NCBI RefSeq assembly: GCF_021729015.1
Contig: NZ_JAJQQZ010000001.1
Location: forward strand, 682,001-746,000
Origin: Halobacterium rubrum
GTDB lineage: Archaea; Halobacteriota; Halobacteria; Halobacteriales; Halobacteriaceae
DNA length: 64,000 nt
Direction: 5' to 3'
This document shows, piece by piece, positions 61,208 through 64,000 of this stretch. The notes beneath the pieces are model-generated. The model made no database searches. It was not told the DNA's origin and saw only the letters and a program-made list of their open reading frames with translations. Each line of letters starts with the position of its first letter. The stretch's first letter is position 1. A program made the position numbers and the translations under genes.

Positions 61208-61890
61208 TCGAGCACCGCGGCCAGGGCGTCCCGGCCGCCCGACCGAATCGGGTCGCCGTGGCCGACGCAGGCTGCTTCGAACGCCGGTGTGCGGTCGAGC
61301 ACGCGCCGCACACTCGGTTCGAGCTCGCCGGTGTCACTGGACAGCAGCCACGGTGACAGCTCCAGCCGGCCGTCGTCCTCCCGCACGAGGTCGCCGAGCA
61401 GCGCAGCATCCAGTTCCTCGTGGACGTACGCGACGTGGCCGGGCGTGTGGCCGGGCGTCGCGACGACCTCGAAGCCCCCGACCCGGTCGCCGTCGCCGAG
61501 CGCGCGTACCGGTGAGTCGACGCTCGGTGTGAGCATCCCGCCGAGCCGCTGTCCGAGTCCCTTCGGGGCGGACAGCGGCGGCTTCCGGTTGCCGACGACG
61601 AGGTCGGCGTCGCCCTCGCCGCAGCAGACCTCGACGTCGCCGTCGGCCGCGCGCACCGAGGAGAGCAGCGACTGCAGGCCGCCGACGTGGTCGACGTCGT
61701 AGTGCGTGAGCAACACTCGGTCGACGTCCCGCATCGAGAACCCCGCGACTTCGAGCGCGCGACGAACGCTGTCGGCCTGCCACGGCATCCCGGTGTCGAC
61801 CAGCGCGAGACCGTCGTCGTCCTCGACGAGGTAGGCATTCACGCCGCGCAGGCCCACCCGCCAGACGCCCGGACGCAGTTCCACTGCCAT
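61204..61890 (-). CDS. Metallo-beta-lactamase fold hydrolase
   Basis: This 228-aa protein has the MBL pattern: DTGMPWQADSV, LLTHYDVDHVGGLQ, ATPGHTPGHVAYV, LLGDLVR and a final His in CVGHGDPI. The first metal motif is HYDVDH, with Asp in place of the second His of HxHxDH. This variant occurs in some MBL proteins and still binds metal. The substrate is unknown; the shape is like glyoxalase II relatives. Confidence 0.87.
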   Translation of the reverse strand: MAVELRPGVWRVGLRGVNAYLVEDDDGLALVDTGMPWQADSVRRALEVAGFSMRDVDRVLLTHYDVDHVGGLQSLLSSVRAADGDVEVCCGEGDADLVVGNRKPPLSAPKGLGQRLGGMLTPSVDSPVRALGDGDRVGGFEVVATPGHTPGHVAYVHEELDAALLGDLVREDDGRLELSPWLLSSDTGELEPSVRRVLDRTPAFEAACVGHGDPIRSGGRDALAAVLD

Positions 61891-62029
61891 CACCGCCGGG
61901 TACGACGGCCGGTGGTTTAGTTCCTCAGTCGGTACTGGCTGCGGCCACCGTCGATGTGGCCGCCGACTGCCCGGGTACCGCGCTCGCCCGGCGGTGGCTG
62001 TTTTGATGGTGGACGCCGAAGCCACGCCT

Positions 62030-62692
62030 ATGCCCAGCGCGACCACCGAAGCCGACCCGCCCGGCCGGGAGCGCTCCGACACGCTCGCGGACGTCCGGGA
62101 GACGTACGCCGAGCAGGCCGACCGCTTCGACCGGATGCAGTGGCTGAACAGACGGCTCACCGGCGGCTTCCGCCGGCGGCTGTTCGCCCGGGCGAGGGGC
62201 CGCGTGCTCGACGTCGCCTGCGGGACCGGTCTGAACGTCCAGTTTCTCCCGAAGGCGACGACGTACGTCGGCGTCGACCTCAGCCCCGAGATGCTCGCGA
62301 ACGCCAGCGAGCGCTTCGGCGGACTCGACCGCGTGGTGGGGTTCCACGAGATGGACGCCCAGACACTCGCGTTCGACGACGACACCTTCGACACCGTCAT
62401 CTCGGCGCTGTCCACGTGCACGTTCCCGGAGCCGGTCACCGCACTGAACGAGATGTCGCGCGTCTGCAAGCCCGGTGGCCGCGTGCTCCTCTTCGAGCAC
62501 GGCCGGAGCTCCGTCGGCCCCGTCGCGCGCTTCCAGGAGTGGCGGGCCGACGCCCACTACGCGAAGCACAGCTGCCGGTGGGATCAGGACCCGCTCGCGC
62601 TCGTCGGGGACGCCGACCTCTCGGTCGTCGACGCCTCGACGGCGCTTCTCGGTGTCCTCACCGCCATCGAGGCCGAACCAGAACAGGGCTGA
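62030..62692 (+). CDS. Class I SAM-dependent methyltransferase
   Basis: The 220-aa enzyme has the SAM-binding core GRVLDVACGTGLNVQFLPKATTYVGVDLSPEMLANA, followed by VGFHEMDAQTLAFDDDTFDTVISALSTCTFPEPVTAL and CKPGGRVLLFEHG, typical of UbiE/COQ5-like methyltransferases. The N-terminal YAEQADRFDRMQWLNRR helix fits membrane-lipid or quinone methylation. The ATG at 62030 is chosen; an earlier in-frame ATG (62006) would add eight residues. Confidence 0.9.
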   Translation: MPSATTEADPPGRERSDTLADVRETYAEQADRFDRMQWLNRRLTGGFRRRLFARARGRVLDVACGTGLNVQFLPKATTYVGVDLSPEMLANASERFGGLDRVVGFHEMDAQTLAFDDDTFDTVISALSTCTFPEPVTALNEMSRVCKPGGRVLLFEHGRSSVGPVARFQEWRADAHYAKHSCRWDQDPLALVGDADLSVVDASTALLGVLTAIEAEPEQG

Positions 62693-62754
62693 CGGGGCCA
62701 GTCTGCTGTGTCGAGACCACCAGACTTACGCCGGCTCTCGGTGATGCCCCCGCC

Positions 62755-63003
62755 ATGGCAGTCCCGCCCTCCCCCGAGAACGTCGAGACGTACGTCGAAG
62801 ACGGCGCCCGCATCGCCGCTATCCTCCTCGTCTGGGGCGCGCTCGCGGCGTTCTTCCGCTACGGCCTCACGGAACTCGGCGTCTTCGGGCGCGCGTTCGC
62901 CGGACTCGGCCGTGTGTTCGGCTACGTCGGCGTCCTGAACGCCGTCCTCTTCGTGCTGTACCGCGCGCTCGACTACCACCACGCGCTCGCCGCAGAACGG
63001 TAA
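62755..63003 (+). CDS. Small membrane protein
   Basis: This 82-aa protein has two hydrophobic helices (IAAILLVWGALAAFFRYGL and GRVFGYVGVLNAVLFVLYRAL) with a short acidic N-terminus and a His pair near the end (DYHHALAAER). I recognise no family. It follows the methyltransferase gene by 62 nt and may belong to the same transcription unit. Confidence 0.65.
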   Translation: MAVPPSPENVETYVEDGARIAAILLVWGALAAFFRYGLTELGVFGRAFAGLGRVFGYVGVLNAVLFVLYRALDYHHALAAER

Positions 63004-63063
63004 CTGCTGTCCGGCAGCGCGACCGGCTCTGCCATCCGGCATCACGACCGACTGTACTGCCCG

Positions 63064-64000
63064 CTACTCCTCGCCGACGACCCGGTCGGCCGCCTCGTAG
63101 CCCGCGACGATGCCGCCGTTCAGCGACCGCTCCGGGTACTGCGCGCGGCTCGCCATCCCCGCGTAGTAGACGCCGTCGTGGCCCTCGCTTTCGAGGTCGT
63201 AGGGCACCACCATGTCGAGGTAGCCGCGCTCGTAGACGGGTGCGGTCCGGGGGTTCCGGTTCGTCGCGACCCAGTTCACCGACTCGCGGTCGAACCCCGG
63301 GAACAGCGCCTCGATGCCCGACAGCCAGTGCTCGCGGACCTCGTCGTCGCTCATCTGCCAGACCTCGTCGTCGCGGCTCTGGACGTACTTCGGGACGTAG
63401 AGGAGGTGTTCGCCGCCGTAGCGCTCGGGGTCGACGAAGTTCGTGTGCTCGATGAGCGCGCCGAACGGCGCGTCGTCGGCGATGTTCAGCCAGTACGTGT
63501 CCGTCAGCGGCTCGTCCATCGACACGATCGAACACACCGTCCCCTGGAAAGTCACGTCGCACTCGTAGCCGGTCAGCGACTCGAGGACGTTCGGCATCGC
63601 GGCCACGACCACGCCGTCGGCGTCGACGCGCTCCGCGCCGCCCTCCGCCCCGCGGTCGACGGTGACGGCCTCGACGTCGCCTGCGGCGTCACGCTCGATG
63701 CCGGTGACTCGCGTCCCCGTCTCGATGTGCTCGCGACCGACGTCGTCGACGAGCGCGTCCAGCAGTCGACCGAAGCCGCCGTCGAGGTAGCCCAGCGGCT
63801 CGCCCCGGAGGAGGTCGCGTTCGCCCCGGAACTTGATGCGGCCGAGCAGCCACGCCGCGCTCACGTCGTCCATCCGGTCGCCGAACTTCGCTTCCAGCAG
63901 CGGCTCGAAGAACCGCTCGTAGACGCCCCGGGTGGTGTGCTCGACGACGAACTCCTCGACGCCCACGTCCTCGAAGTCCTCCAGCCGGTCGTAGGTGTCG
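63064..64000 (-). CDS. FAD-dependent oxidoreductase, amine oxidase / phytoene desaturase-like (5' end outside window)
   Basis: About 312 C-terminal residues are visible; the FAD Rossmann loop would lie beyond the right edge. The remaining part has a substrate/FAD middle domain (RIKFRGERDLLRGEPLGYLDGGFGRLLDALVDDV, ETGTRVTGIERD) and an end with VYYAGMASRAQYPERSLNGGIVAGYEAAD, where GM/R and N-G-G-I match the FAD-binding C-terminal motif of the protoporphyrinogen oxidase/phytoene desaturase superfamily. The substrate is not clear. Confidence 0.78.
   Translation of the reverse strand, partial: DTYDRLEDFEDVGVEEFVVEHTTRGVYERFFEPLLEAKFGDRMDDVSAAWLLGRIKFRGERDLLRGEPLGYLDGGFGRLLDALVDDVGREHIETGTRVTGIERDAAGDVEAVTVDRGAEGGAERVDADGVVVAAMPNVLESLTGYECDVTFQGTVCSIVSMDEPLTDTYWLNIADDAPFGALIEHTNFVDPERYGGEHLLYVPKYVQSRDDEVWQMSDDEVREHWLSGIEALFPGFDRESVNWVATNRNPRTAPVYERGYLDMVVPYDLESEGHDGVYYAGMASRAQYPERSLNGGIVAGYEAADRVVGEE

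Noticed and set aside
1-64000. CRISPR array, transposase, restriction system or toxin-antitoxin pair
   Set aside because: Read across both strands; no regularly spaced repeats, no transposase motif and no adjacent toxin-antitoxin type genes were seen.

Overview
This window is chromosomal DNA from a haloarchaeon (class Halobacteria). Base composition is very GC-rich, nearly all predicted proteins are rich in Asp/Glu, secretion relies on twin-arginine lipoprotein signals, many genes have a TATA-like box about 25-30 nt before the start codon (leaderless transcripts), and the gene set is archaeal: GatD, split GMP synthetase, a SAMP with JAMM desampylase, the pentose bisphosphate route and a BasB/BasT chemotaxis pair. 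The genus could be Halobacterium or a relative; the sequence alone does not fix it. No rRNA, tRNA, CRISPR array, insertion sequence or replication origin was seen. About 70 genes are densely packed, often with ATGA, GTGA or TGATG overlaps.

Layout. 1-5.8 kb: end of an unknown gene, a CDF metal exporter, tRNA methylthiotransferase, two tandem beta-propeller Tat lipoproteins and DeoC. 5.9-10.4 kb: binding-protein/transducer chemotaxis pair, then BolA and a CGFS glutaredoxin. 10.5-15.1 kb: ribose-1,5-bisphosphate isomerase, DUF63 protein, PfkB kinase, BNR protein and nucleoside phosphorylase, matching the haloarchaeal nucleoside-degrading pentose bisphosphate route. 15.2-24 kb: membrane and potassium genes (HPP-UspA, two K+ channels with RCK domains, two paired membrane/TrkA_C paralogues), with a SAMP and a phosphodiesterase. 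24-31 kb: GNAT, GatD, ArsR, a Vms1-type release factor, and a DgcN/DgcA-like pair for D-glutamate. 31.2-37 kb: cspA, thrS, an HPP protein, then a rearranged islet. A 3' thrS remnant abuts a 5'-truncated copy of a membrane gene, followed by lower-GC genes for a lipoprotein HExxH peptidase and a small Cys-rich secreted peptide, then the intact membrane gene. 37-44 kb: pyrG-guaAb operon, cupin, folate and molybdopterin genes. 44-53 kb: oxidoreductase, TenA, JAMM desampylase, an Idi-like protein, and lrp/carA/carB sharing a palindrome. 53-58 kb: ABC exporter with TetR regulator and small haloarchaeal proteins. 58.7-60.2 kb: a glutamine-rich, low-complexity protein translationally coupled to an Hsp20. 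60.3-64 kb: small proteins, MBL hydrolase, methyltransferase and a truncated FAD oxidoreductase.

The best candidates for something undescribed are the Q-rich/Hsp20 operon, the peptidase/Cys-rich-peptide islet at the duplication junction, and the shared lrp/car palindrome. Domain calls were made by reading motifs; no database search was run.
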